This document shows positions 9,031-16,663 of a stretch of DNA of 64,000 bases, piece by piece. The position numbers and the translations under genes are program-made. The stretch covers positions 62,001 to 126,000 of the forward strand of contig NZ_FNOB01000003.1 in the NCBI RefSeq assembly GCF_900106675.1. The letters are read 5' to 3'. The notes under the pieces were generated by a model, which saw nothing but the letters and a program-made list of their open reading frames with translations, was not told where the DNA came from and ran no database searches. The stretch comes from Allgaiera indica (GTDB lineage Bacteria; Pseudomonadota; Alphaproteobacteria; Rhodobacterales; Rhodobacteraceae). The stretch's first letter is position 1, and every line of letters starts with the position of its first letter.

Positions 9031-9411
9031 ATGTCGGATTTGCCGAAGATACTGCATGTTGAGGACGACCCGGACATCCGCGAGATCGCGCTTATGGCTC
9101 TGGAAGTGGTCGGCGGGCTCGACGTCGTGCAATGCGCCTCGGGCGCCGAGGCTTTGGAACGGGCGCCCGGCATTGCGCCCGATCTGCTGCTGCTGGATGT
9201 CATGATGCCGGGTATGAGCGGCGACGAAACCCTGACCGCGCTGCGCAAGGTTCCGCAATTCTCCGAAACCCCCGCGATCTTCATGACCGCGAAGGCGCAA
9301 CATTCCGAGGTCGACCGCCTCAAGGAGCTTGGCGCGCTGGACGTGATCACCAAGCCGTTCGATCCGATGACCCTGGCCGATCAGATCATTTCGATCTGGC
9401 AAGAGCGCTGA
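9031..9411 (+). CDS. CheY-like single-domain response regulator
   Basis: A 126-residue receiver with all canonical residues: acidic pair in HVEDDPD, phospho-acceptor Asp in LLLLDVMMPGMSG, Thr in FMTAKAQ and Lys in VITKPFD. It has no output domain, so it acts as a phosphate shuttle or by protein contact. ATG 9031 has GAGGGAG at optimal spacing; ATG 9019 in frame would place that sequence inside the gene. It directly follows the PAS-PAS kinase, and an Hpt protein lies 1.3 kb downstream, so a kinase-receiver-Hpt-receiver relay is plausible. Which kinase feeds it cannot be told. Confidence 0.9.
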   Translation: MSDLPKILHVEDDPDIREIALMALEVVGGLDVVQCASGAEALERAPGIAPDLLLLDVMMPGMSGDETLTALRKVPQFSETPAIFMTAKAQHSEVDRLKELGALDVITKPFDPMTLADQIISIWQER

Positions 9412-9517
9412 CGGCGCCTGGAAAGACCGACACCGCCGGGTTCCGGCCAGACGGGCGATGATCCACCTCGTCTTGAGCGATGTCGCAGGAAAAGCTGATC
9501 TTCGGACACGAATTGAG

Positions 9518-9533
9518 TTAACGACTGGTTAAC
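9518..9533 (+). promoter_or_regulatory. CtrA-type binding box TTAA-N7-TTAAC
   Basis: The sequence TTAACGACTGGTTAAC matches the full CtrA consensus TTAA-N7-TTAAC. It lies in the 247-bp gap between the CheY-like gene and the receiver/GGDEF-like gene, about 125 bp before the latter. TTAA is rare in this GC-rich DNA, so a correctly spaced pair is notable. It suggests CtrA control of the downstream receiver and Hpt genes. No other full CtrA box was noticed in the window. Confidence 0.55.
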
Positions 9534-9658
9534 AAGAACTTACCAAATCCCTGTAATCGCCCAAATCTTGCCGTTTTCGACAACTAATCCCTATCTTTGA
9601 CAGGCGTTCCCCGCGAAGGGCGGGACCGAAGGGCGCCGCAACCGAGGTGTGGTGGGAT

Positions 9659-10651
9659 ATGCGCATTCTGGCTGTCGACGACGATGACTTGATCCTCGAG
9701 GTCCTGACCGAGGCGATGGCCGCGAACGGGCATGAGGGGGTCGTGACGGCAAGTTCGGCCGAAGCGGCCTGCCGCATGATCGACAATGCGGCCGAACCGT
9801 TCGAATGCTTCTTGCTGGATATTCAGATGCCCGAAGTCACGGGGATCGAGCTGTGCCGCGCGATCCGCCGGATGCCGCAACATGCGCTGACCCCGATCAT
9901 CATGGTTACCGCGATGTCCGAGCGCCAGTATATCAATGCGGCTTTCGCCGCGGGGGCCACCGATTATGTGACCAAGCCCTTCGACGCGCTGGAACTGGGG
10001 GCGCGCGTGGGCATGGCCGAGCGGCTGGTGCTGGAGCAGTCGCGCGCGCGCTCCAGCAGCGAGCAGGTCGCCGAGATGCGGGCCGAGCTGGAGGGCCAGC
10101 GCCGCGTCGCCTTTGCCGAACCGCTCATCATCGAGGGCGTCGACGGCGCGATCGGGCTGGTGAACCTAGAAAACTATCTGCTGCAGCTGTCGCGCGGCGG
10201 GCTTTTCTCGACCAATATCTTCGCGGTCAAGCTGGCCGAGGCCGAAAGCCTTTACGCCCGCACCACGCCTTCGGATTTCCGTTATGCGCTGGCCGATGCC
10301 GCCGAGGCGATCGCGAGCGCGGTCTCGACGCGCGAATTCTTCATCTCCTATGCCGGCGGCGGGGTCTTTGTCGCGGCGGTCCACGGCCGCGAGATCGAGA
10401 GCCGCGAATATTTCGAGGATGTCGCCAACGTCGCCCTCTATGAGATGGATCTTTCCGATTCCAAGGGCCGCCGGCTGGACCTGCGCCTGCATTTCGGAGA
10501 ACCCGTCCGGGTGGGAATGCTGCGGTCCGGGTCGGCCGCCGTCGAGGCGCTTTACGTCGCGATTGAGCGGATCGAGGACAGCCTGCGCGACAAAGAAGTG
10601 CGAAAGCCGCAACATGGCAAGGCGCCCTGGCTGAAGATACTGGTCAGCTAG
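9659..10651 (+). CDS. Response regulator: receiver fused to degenerate GGDEF-like domain
   Basis: About 330 residues. Residues 1-120 are an intact receiver (AVDDDD, phospho-Asp in FLLDIQMPEV, Lys in YVTKPFD). A linker of ~30 residues leads to a C-terminal domain (~155-310) that follows the GGDEF fold pattern (ENYLLQLSRGG, then FFISYAGGGVFVAAV), but the signature reads GGGVF at residues 233-237 instead of GG[D/E]EF. It should therefore not make c-di-GMP; it could bind GTP or a partner. ATG 9659 is preceded by GGTGGGA; the GTG at 9647 is less likely. A CtrA-type box lies upstream and the Hpt gene begins 12 bp downstream, so the two are probably co-transcribed. Confidence 0.8.
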   Translation: MRILAVDDDDLILEVLTEAMAANGHEGVVTASSAEAACRMIDNAAEPFECFLLDIQMPEVTGIELCRAIRRMPQHALTPIIMVTAMSERQYINAAFAAGATDYVTKPFDALELGARVGMAERLVLEQSRARSSSEQVAEMRAELEGQRRVAFAEPLIIEGVDGAIGLVNLENYLLQLSRGGLFSTNIFAVKLAEAESLYARTTPSDFRYALADAAEAIASAVSTREFFISYAGGGVFVAAVHGREIESREYFEDVANVALYEMDLSDSKGRRLDLRLHFGEPVRVGMLRSGSAAVEALYVAIERIEDSLRDKEVRKPQHGKAPWLKILVS

Positions 10652-10663
10652 GGGAGCGGGGCG

Positions 10664-10993
10664 ATGAACATGATGACGATGGATTTGGCTCAACAGCGGA
10701 TCGAGGAGAAGCTTCGCGCGATGCGGCCGAAGTTCGTCGCGCAGGTGACCGATCGTCTGGCCCGGCTCGAGGATCTGCGCGAGGTCTATTGCGCGCTGCC
10801 AGAGGATGACGAAGTGCGCGAAGAGCTGGTCTATGGCGCCCACAAGCTGGCGGGTGTGGCGGGCATGTTCGGGGCGCCGGAACTGGGCGATCTGGCGCGC
10901 GCGGCCGAAATCGCCCTGGCTGGTAAAGCTCCCGACGCGCTGGATCGGCTTGACGACCTGCTGGGCGAGATGGCCCTGATCGCAAGCGAATGA
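10664..10993 (+). CDS. Hpt-domain histidine phosphotransfer protein
   Basis: A 109-residue, mostly helical protein with the Hpt motif AHKLAGVAGMFG, whose His is the phosphotransfer residue, followed by LGDLARAAEIAL as in Hpt four-helix bundles. It would carry phosphate between a hybrid kinase receiver and a second receiver. It closes the signalling island, 12 bp after the receiver/GGDEF-like gene, and is followed by a long hairpin. The upstream hybrid kinase has a non-phosphorylatable receiver, so the likely partners are the two intact receivers at 9031 and 9659 or kinases elsewhere. The ATG follows a GGAGCGGGG purine run. Confidence 0.85.
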   Translation: MNMMTMDLAQQRIEEKLRAMRPKFVAQVTDRLARLEDLREVYCALPEDDEVREELVYGAHKLAGVAGMFGAPELGDLARAAEIALAGKAPDALDRLDDLLGEMALIASE

Positions 10994-11022
10994 TGGACAG
11001 GATACGACTGATCGATCCCTCG

Positions 11023-11072
11023 GTCAGTCAAAAGGGGAGGGCGCCTTCGGGCGTCTCTTTCCCTTTGCTGAC
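11023..11072. terminator. Long bidirectional hairpin terminator
   Basis: A long imperfect stem: GTCAG pairs with CTGAC, AAAGGG with CCCTTT, and the apex is GGCGCC-TTCG-GGCGTC with a stable TTCG tetraloop and one G-T pair. It lies between the Hpt gene (+) and the convergent DUF6476 gene (-), so it can end transcription from both sides. Confidence 0.7.
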
Positions 11073-11172
11073 TGCTGCCGTGCCGGCGGCGGGATTTGGC
11101 GTCGCGATCGCCGGCCTTGCGTGCGTTGCCGAACCCGTCCGGTAGCGCGAAGTCCCTCGCCGGGCGCGGCGG

Positions 11173-11478
11173 TCAGTTCACGTCATAGCTGTGGCGCAGT
11201 TTTCCGGTGGTGCCGTCGAACACCAGGATCTTGCCGGCGGTGGTCACCACGGCGATCCAGCCCCTGCCTTGGGTGATCGCTTCCGCCCGCGCGCCCGCCG
11301 GCAGTTTCAGCGCCGCGGGCACCACCAGATCGCCCCCGGATTTCGGCACACGGATGACAAGCAGCGCCACGATCGCTATGAGGCCCGCAATCATGGTGAT
11401 CATCAGCACGATCACCAGCCCTTTCAACAGCCGCAGCGAGGGCGGAAGCCCTTCGCCCGGTGCCGGAGCGTCGTTCAT
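11173..11478 (-). CDS. DUF6476 family membrane protein
   Basis: A 101-residue protein with a short cytosolic N-terminus, one TM (LVIVLMITMIAGLIAIVALLVI, residues ~20-41) and a small C-terminal domain outside the membrane with a repeated beta pattern (GRGWIAVVTTAGKILVFDGTTG) like a single beta-propeller blade. It matches small Rhodobacterales proteins classed as DUF6476, for which I know no function. Its ATG at 11478 overlaps the ATG of the divergent pseudouridine synthase (CATG at 11476-11479), so each ribosome-binding region lies inside the other gene. Family assignment is from memory. Confidence 0.75.
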   Translation of the reverse strand: MNDAPAPGEGLPPSLRLLKGLVIVLMITMIAGLIAIVALLVIRVPKSGGDLVVPAALKLPAGARAEAITQGRGWIAVVTTAGKILVFDGTTGKLRHSYDVN

Positions 11479-12526
11479 GTCGCCATCCTCTCGCGTGGTG
11501 CGGTTCCAGATCGGGCCGAGGCCCCCGGAACGTCTTGATAAGGCGCTGGCGCGCGATGTGCCAGAGGAAGCGGCGCTGTCGCGTTCGCGTTTGGCGCGGC
11601 TGATCGACGAGGGCGCGGTGCGGGTGAACGGCGCGGTGGCACGCGGCGCCAAGGCGCGGATCGCCGAGGGCGACACCATCGAGATCCGCGTTGGCGAGGC
11701 GGTCGAGGCGGCGGCGGCGGCGCAGCCGATCGCGCTGGATGTCGTGTGGGAGGACGACGATCTGATCGTGGTGAACAAGCCCGCCGGCATGGTCGTGCAT
11801 CCCGCGCCCGGCAGCCCCGACGGCACGCTGGTCAACGCGCTGCTCCACCATTGCGGCGACAGCCTGTCCGGTATCGGCGGCGAAAAGCGCCCCGGCATCG
11901 TGCACCGCATCGACAAGGACACCTCGGGTCTTCTGGTCGCGGCGAAATCCGACCGCGCGCATCACGGGCTGGCGGCGCAATTCGAGGCCCACAGCGCCAT
12001 GCGCCATTACCTGGCGCTGGTCCACGGCGTGCCGGACGCCGCCGATCCCAGGCTGCGCGGCCTGTCCGGCGTCAGCTTCGAAGCCGGCAACATCCTGAAG
12101 ATCGCCACCCAGCTTGGCCGTCACCGCACCGACCGCCAGCGCCAGGCGGTGCTGGCCTCGGGCGGGCGCCATGCGGTGACCCGGGCGCGGGTGGTGGAAA
12201 GCTTCGGCACGCCCGGACAGGCGGCGCTCTTGGATTGCTGGCTCGAGACCGGGCGCACCCATCAGATCCGCGTCCACATGGCCCATGCCGGCCATGGGCT
12301 GATCGGCGATCCGGTCTATGGCGGCCGACGGCGGTTGTCCGCTCGGGCGCTGGGGCCGGGCGGCGCGGCCGCGCTGGCCGCCGCCCAGGCCTTCCCGCGC
12401 CAGGCGCTGCACGCCGCGACGCTGGGGTTTACCCACCCCGTCAGCGGGGCGCTGCTGTCCTTCGAGGCGCCGCTGCCCGCCGATATGGCGGGGCTGATCG
12501 AAACATTTCGGCTAAAATCGGAATGA
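11477..12526 (+). CDS. RluA-family 23S rRNA pseudouridine synthase (RluD-like)
   Basis: About 349 residues. An N-terminal S4 RNA-binding domain (RLDKALARDV, SRSRLARLIDEGAVRVNG) precedes the catalytic domain with the motif GIVHRIDKDTSGLLV, whose Asp is the nucleophile of RluA-family enzymes. VVNKPAGMVVHPAPG and GRTHQIRVHMAH are also diagnostic. RluD isomerises uridines of 23S rRNA helix 69; the S4 domain favours RluD or RluC over RluA. ATG 11477 gives a natural N-terminus but shares bases with the divergent DUF6476 start; a GTG a few codons later is possible. rpoH begins 163 bp downstream. Confidence 0.9.
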   Translation: MSPSSRVVRFQIGPRPPERLDKALARDVPEEAALSRSRLARLIDEGAVRVNGAVARGAKARIAEGDTIEIRVGEAVEAAAAAQPIALDVVWEDDDLIVVNKPAGMVVHPAPGSPDGTLVNALLHHCGDSLSGIGGEKRPGIVHRIDKDTSGLLVAAKSDRAHHGLAAQFEAHSAMRHYLALVHGVPDAADPRLRGLSGVSFEAGNILKIATQLGRHRTDRQRQAVLASGGRHAVTRARVVESFGTPGQAALLDCWLETGRTHQIRVHMAHAGHGLIGDPVYGGRRRLSARALGPGGAAALAAAQAFPRQALHAATLGFTHPVSGALLSFEAPLPADMAGLIETFRLKSE

Positions 12527-12596
12527 ACGGCGACGGAAACGCCTCGCGTTTTCGTATAAGCTGTCATCGGATCCGAACCGCGGCTTCGGGCGTTCT

Positions 12597-12638
12597 TGGG
12601 TTGAAACCGCGCAAAGTTGGGTTGAAACCGCGCCAAGA
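12597..12638 (+). repeat. Tandem 21-bp repeat upstream of rpoH
   Basis: Two adjacent copies of a 21-bp unit beginning TTGGGTTGAAACCGCGC, differing at one base, sit 51-92 bp before the rpoH start codon. Each contains TTGAAA, usable as a -35 hexamer (12602-12607 and 12623-12628). The -10 for the second copy (TAGGTC) is weak. They may be duplicated promoter elements or operators for heat or oxidative control of rpoH. Confidence 0.5.
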
Positions 12639-12689
12639 CGGCCCTAGGTCGGATTGATTTCGCCGCGTGGCGGCACAAGGGAGATGTGA

Positions 12690-13583
12690 ATGGCAAGCTA
12701 CACCAACCTTCCGGCGCCGTCCCCCGAACAGGGGCTGAACCGCTATCTGCAGGAAATCCGCAAGTTCCCGATGCTGGAGCCCGAGCAGGAATACATGCTG
12801 GCCAAGCGTTGGACCGAGGACAAGGATACCGAGGCCGCGCACCAGCTTGTCACCTCGCATCTGCGGCTGGCCGCGAAGATCGCCATGGGCTACCGCGGCT
12901 ATGGCCTGCCCCAGGCCGAGGTCATTTCCGAGGCCAACGTGGGCCTGATGCAGGCGGTGAAGCGCTTCGATCCGGAAAAGGGTTTTCGCCTGGCCACCTA
13001 TGCGATGTGGTGGATCCGGGCCTCGATCCAGGAATATATCCTGCGCTCCTGGTCATTGGTGAAGCTGGGCACGACGAGCGCGCAGAAGAAGCTGTTTTTC
13101 AACCTTCGCAAGGCCAAGGCACGGATCGGCGCGCTGGAAGATGGCGATCTGCGCCCCGAGAACGTCAAGCGGATCGCGACCGATCTGAACGTCACCGAAG
13201 ACGAGGTGGTGGCGATGAACCGCCGCCTGTCGGGTGGCGACGCGTCGCTCAACGCCACGGTGGGCAGCGAGGACGGCTCGGCCCAGTGGCAGGACTGGTT
13301 GGAGGACGAGGATGCCGACCAGGCCAGCGCCTATGCCGAGCGCGACGAGCTGGAGGCACGGCGAGAATTGCTGGCGAAGGCCATGGATGTGCTGAACGAT
13401 CGCGAGAAGGACATCCTGATGCAGCGCCGGCTGAAGGATCAGCCCGTGACGCTGGAGGACCTGTCCTCGCAATATGACGTAAGCCGCGAGCGAATCCGTC
13501 AGATCGAGGTGCGCGCCTTCGAGAAGCTGCAGAAGCGGATGCGCGAACTGGCCGCCGGGAAGGGCATGCTGGCCGAAAGCTGA
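12690..13583 (+). CDS. rpoH: RNA polymerase sigma-32 factor RpoH (RpoHI-like)
   Basis: Heat-shock sigma factor, 297 residues. Region 1.2/2 reads PSPEQGLNRYLQEIRKFPML; region 2.3-2.4 has LATYAMWWIRASIQEYILRS; the RpoH box contains QKKLFFNLRKAKARIGAL; region 4.2 has SRERIRQIEVRAFEKLQKRM. It directs core RNA polymerase to heat-shock and stress promoters. Rhodobacterales often carry two copies; the start MASYTNLPAPSPEQGLNRY and the end ...RMRELA resemble RpoHI. The tandem repeat just upstream is a candidate control element. It stands alone between rluD-like and murB, each gap about 130-160 bp. Confidence 0.95.
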   Translation: MASYTNLPAPSPEQGLNRYLQEIRKFPMLEPEQEYMLAKRWTEDKDTEAAHQLVTSHLRLAAKIAMGYRGYGLPQAEVISEANVGLMQAVKRFDPEKGFRLATYAMWWIRASIQEYILRSWSLVKLGTTSAQKKLFFNLRKAKARIGALEDGDLRPENVKRIATDLNVTEDEVVAMNRRLSGGDASLNATVGSEDGSAQWQDWLEDEDADQASAYAERDELEARRELLAKAMDVLNDREKDILMQRRLKDQPVTLEDLSSQYDVSRERIRQIEVRAFEKLQKRMRELAAGKGMLAES

Positions 13584-13613
13584 GGCCGCACAAAACTCTT
13601 GAAAAGAGCTTTG

Positions 13614-13636
13614 CAAATTCCTTTCCAAGGAATTTG
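13614..13636. terminator. Hairpin after rpoH
   Basis: A perfect 10-bp stem (CAAATTCCTT / AAGGAATTTG) with a TCC loop, preceded by a smaller hairpin CTCTT-GAAA-AGAG around 13596-13608. There is no T tract, so it may be a transcript-stabilising element or a factor-dependent terminator separating rpoH from murB. Confidence 0.5.
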
Positions 13637-13715
13637 GCGCCGTGCCGGCCGATCGCAATCCGCCGCCGACACCGAGCCTCTTGCGAGCAGCGCGCGGGGC
13701 GGCTAACCGGGGCGC

Positions 13716-14651
13716 ATGGCGAAACATCTTCCTCCCGTCCGTGGCACGCTGACACCGAACCGGTCGCTGGCGGATCTGACCTGGCTGCGGGTCGGCGGCC
13801 CGGCAGACTGGCTGTTCCAGCCCGCCGATCTCGATGACCTGCGCGGCTTTCTCGCGGCTCTGCCGGCCGGGGTGGAGGTCTTTCCCATGGGGGTCGGATC
13901 CAACCTGATCGTGCGCGACGGCGGGCTGCGGGCGGTGGTGATCCGCCTGGGGCGGGGCTTCAATGAAATTCAGATCGCCGGCGACACGCTGCGCGCCGGG
14001 GCCGCCGCGCTTGACGCCCATGTCGCGCGGCGCGCGGCTGCGGAAGGCATCGACCTGACCTTCCTGCGCACCATTCCGGGCAGCATCGGCGGCGCGGTGC
14101 GGATGAATGCGGGCTGCTATGGCCGCTATCTGGCGGATATCTGCCGATCCGTCACCTGCGTCACCCGTCAGGGCGATCTGGTCGAGCGCGGCCCCGAAGA
14201 GATGGCCTTTGCCTACCGCCAGTCGGACCTGCCCGAAGGTTGGGTGATCGTCGCCGCCACGCTGACCGGGCCGCGCGCCGCGCCGCAGGCGCTGGAGGCG
14301 GCGATGGCCGACCAGATCGCGCGACGCGATGCGAGCCAGCCCACCAAGGAACGCAGCGCCGGCTCGACCTTCCGCAATCCGGCGGGATTTTCCTCGACCG
14401 GGCGGGACGACGACGTGCATGACATGAAGGCCTGGCGGCTGATCGACGCCGCCGGTCTGCGCGGCGCGCGGAAGGGGGGCGCGCAGATGTCCGAAAAGCA
14501 TCCCAACTTCCTGCTCAACACCGGTGGCGCGACCGCCGCGGAGTTGGAGGAATTGGCTGAGGATGTTCGAAAAAAGGTTTTCCATCAATCGGGTCTGTTG
14601 CTAGAGTGGGAAATCAAACGGGTCGGTGAACTGGCCCCCGGGAACGGCTGA
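13716..14651 (+). CDS. murB: UDP-N-acetylmuramate dehydrogenase MurB
   Basis: MurB reduces UDP-GlcNAc-enolpyruvate to UDP-MurNAc with NADPH and FAD in the cytosol. The 311-residue protein shows the FAD-binding segment ([15 protein letters not shown]), the [18 protein letters not shown] motif, and the catalytic serine in [12 protein letters not shown]; the C-terminal part reads [14 protein letters not shown]. It is the first gene of the murB-ddl-ftsQ-ftsA-ftsZ block. In relatives murG and murC usually precede murB; here rpoH does, so this end of the cluster has been rearranged or split. Confidence 0.96.
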   Translation: MAKHLPPVRGTLTPNRSLADLTWLRVGGPADWLFQPADLDDLRGFLAALPAGVEVFPMGVGSNLIVRDGGLRAVVIRLGRGFNEIQIAGDTLRAGAAALDAHVARRAAAEGIDLTFLRTIPGSIGGAVRMNAGCYGRYLADICRSVTCVTRQGDLVERGPEEMAFAYRQSDLPEGWVIVAATLTGPRAAPQALEAAMADQIARRDASQPTKERSAGSTFRNPAGFSSTGRDDDVHDMKAWRLIDAAGLRGARKGGAQMSEKHPNFLLNTGGATAAELEELAEDVRKKVFHQSGLLLEWEIKRVGELAPGNG

Positions 14652-14780
14652 GCACCGTCCCGAGAGAAAACAACTGGCCGGATCCTGCGGAATGCTGCGG
14701 GTCAGCCGGTCGGAAGCGGGCCCCCGGGCCCTTGAGGCAGAAACGAGGGGCACAAGGCCCCCGTCAGGACAGGTGCAGAG

Positions 14781-15710
14781 GTGTCGCGCAGGGCAGCCTC
14801 CAGGGTGGCGGTAGTGATGGGCGGCCGGTCGGCCGAGCGCGAAGTGTCGCTCTCGACCGGGCGGGAATGCGCCTTGGCACTGCGCCAGGCGGGTTTCGAC
14901 GTGGCCGAGATCGACGCCGGCCCCGATCTGGCCGAGCGGCTGAAGGCGCTGGCGCCCGACGTGGCCTTCAACGCGCTGCATGGCCGCTGGGGCGAGGACG
15001 GCTGCGTGCAGGGGCTGCTTGAATGGCTGCAGATCCCCTATACCCATTCGGGGGTGCTGGCCTCGGCGCTGACGCTCGACAAGACCCGCACCAAGGATAT
15101 CTACCGTGCCGCCGGCCTGCCGGCGATGCCCGGCCTTCTGGCCCCGGCCGCAGAGGTGCGCACCCGGCACGTGATGGCGCCGCCCTATGTGGTGAAACCC
15201 AACAACGAGGGTTCGTCGGTCGGTGTCTATCTGGTGCATGACGCCGCCAACGGGCCGCCGCAGCTGTCGCCCGACATGCCAGAGGTGGTGATGGTCGAGG
15301 CCTTCGCCCCGGGGCGCGAGCTGACCACCACGGTGATGGGCGGGGAAGAGGGCGATCCCGGTGCGCTGACCGTGACCGACATCCTGACGGACGGCTGGTA
15401 CGACTACGATTCCAAGTACAAGCCCGGCGGATCGCGCCATGTGCTGCCCGCCGAGATCCCGCAAGAGATCTTCGACGCCTGCCTCGATTATGCGCGGCGC
15501 GCCCATCGCGCGCTGGGCTGCCGGGGTGTCAGCCGCACCGATTTCCGCTGGGACGAAAGCCGCGGCCTGGCGGGTCTGGTGCTGCTGGAGACCAACACCC
15601 AGCCGGGGATGACGCCCACCTCGCTGGTGCCCGAGCAGGCGCAACGTTGCGGGTACTCCTTCCCCGAACTCTGCCGCTGGATCGTGGAGGACGCCTCGTG
15701 CAACCGCTGA
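14781..15710 (+). CDS. ddl: D-alanine--D-alanine ligase
   Basis: Ddl joins two D-alanines with ATP for the peptidoglycan stem. It is an ATP-grasp protein of 309 residues: N-terminal VMGGRSAEREVSLSTG, ATP-binding VVKPNNEGSSVGVYLV, and C-terminal VLLETNTQPGMTPTSLVPEQ with Mg ligands (E, N). The proposed start is GTG 14781, which gives the N-terminus usual for the family; the Shine-Dalgarno is weak. The 129-bp gap after murB holds no clear feature. The end overlaps ftsQ by 13 bp, so ddl and ftsQ are coupled. Confidence 0.95.
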   Translation: MSRRAASRVAVVMGGRSAEREVSLSTGRECALALRQAGFDVAEIDAGPDLAERLKALAPDVAFNALHGRWGEDGCVQGLLEWLQIPYTHSGVLASALTLDKTRTKDIYRAAGLPAMPGLLAPAAEVRTRHVMAPPYVVKPNNEGSSVGVYLVHDAANGPPQLSPDMPEVVMVEAFAPGRELTTTVMGGEEGDPGALTVTDILTDGWYDYDSKYKPGGSRHVLPAEIPQEIFDACLDYARRAHRALGCRGVSRTDFRWDESRGLAGLVLLETNTQPGMTPTSLVPEQAQRCGYSFPELCRWIVEDASCNR

Positions 15711-16663
15711 TCCTGCGCCGCGCCGATCAGTCCGATGCCGACCCGCGTGACGGCGGCGCGCACCATGCGCCCCGTACGCCCCGCCCACCCGGCCATCGGC
15801 CGCCGCGCCGCGACCCGGCGCCCAGCCGCATCGCCTACCGCCTGCACCGGCTGTGGCTGACGCCGTCGTACCGGCGGCTCTTGCGCGTTGGGCTACCGAT
15901 GGCCGTGGTCGTCGGCGCGCTTGGCGCCTATTTCGGCAACCCCGAGCGCCGTGCCGAGGTGGTGGCGCGCTATCACCAGATCCAGCGCGAGATCGAAACC
16001 CGTCCCGAATTCATGGTCAACATGGTCTCGATCGATGGCGCAAGCCCGCCGCTGGCCCAGGCGATCCGCCAGTCGCTGGGCCTGAAGCTTCCGGTCAGCT
16101 CCTTCGATCTGGACCTGGTCGCCCTGCGTCACAAGGTCGAGGCGCTGGATGCCGTCGCCAATGCGGATCTGGAGGTCGGCACCGGCGGCGCGCTGCACGT
16201 GACCATCGTGCAGCGCAAGGGAGCGGTCGTGTGGCGCAGTGGCGCGGGGCTGGAAATGCTGGACCCCACCGGCCATCGCGTCGCCGGGCTGGTCGACCGC
16301 GACGCGCGCGCCGATCTTCCGCTGATCGCGGGGCAGGGGGCGGATGCGGCGGTGCCGCAGGCGCTGGCGCTGCTCAAGGCCGCGGGGCCGCTGAGGCCGC
16401 GCATCCGTGGCCTGGTACGGGTGGGCGAGCGGCGCTGGAACGTGGTGCTCGACCGCGATCAGGTGATCGAGCTGCCCGAAACCCACCCGATCGAGGCGCT
16501 GGAGCGGGTGCTGGCACTTGATAACGCCCAGAAGCTTTTGGAACGCGGCATCACCGTCGTCGACATGCGCAACGAGGCGCGCCCCACCGTCCGCCTGACC
16601 CCCGAGGCGATGGAGGAGCTTAGAAAAATGCGCCAAAGCGAGGCAGGAGCAAAGACATTATGA
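15698..16663 (+). CDS. ftsQ: Cell division protein FtsQ
   Basis: FtsQ is a bitopic divisome protein linking cytoplasmic and periplasmic division proteins. The 321-residue product has a Pro/Arg-rich cytosolic N-terminus, one TM (LPMAVVVGALGAYFG, residues ~67-82), a periplasmic POTRA domain (FMVNMVSIDGASPPLAQAIR) and the FtsQ/DivIB beta domain. GTG 15698 was chosen because GTGGAGG lies 7 nt upstream and it gives a sensible N-terminus; the longer frame from 15647 would sit deep inside ddl. It overlaps ddl by 13 bp and ftsA by 4 bp (ATGA). Confidence 0.93.
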   Translation: MQPLILRRADQSDADPRDGGAHHAPRTPRPPGHRPPRRDPAPSRIAYRLHRLWLTPSYRRLLRVGLPMAVVVGALGAYFGNPERRAEVVARYHQIQREIETRPEFMVNMVSIDGASPPLAQAIRQSLGLKLPVSSFDLDLVALRHKVEALDAVANADLEVGTGGALHVTIVQRKGAVVWRSGAGLEMLDPTGHRVAGLVDRDARADLPLIAGQGADAAVPQALALLKAAGPLRPRIRGLVRVGERRWNVVLDRDQVIELPETHPIEALERVLALDNAQKLLERGITVVDMRNEARPTVRLTPEAMEELRKMRQSEAGAKTL

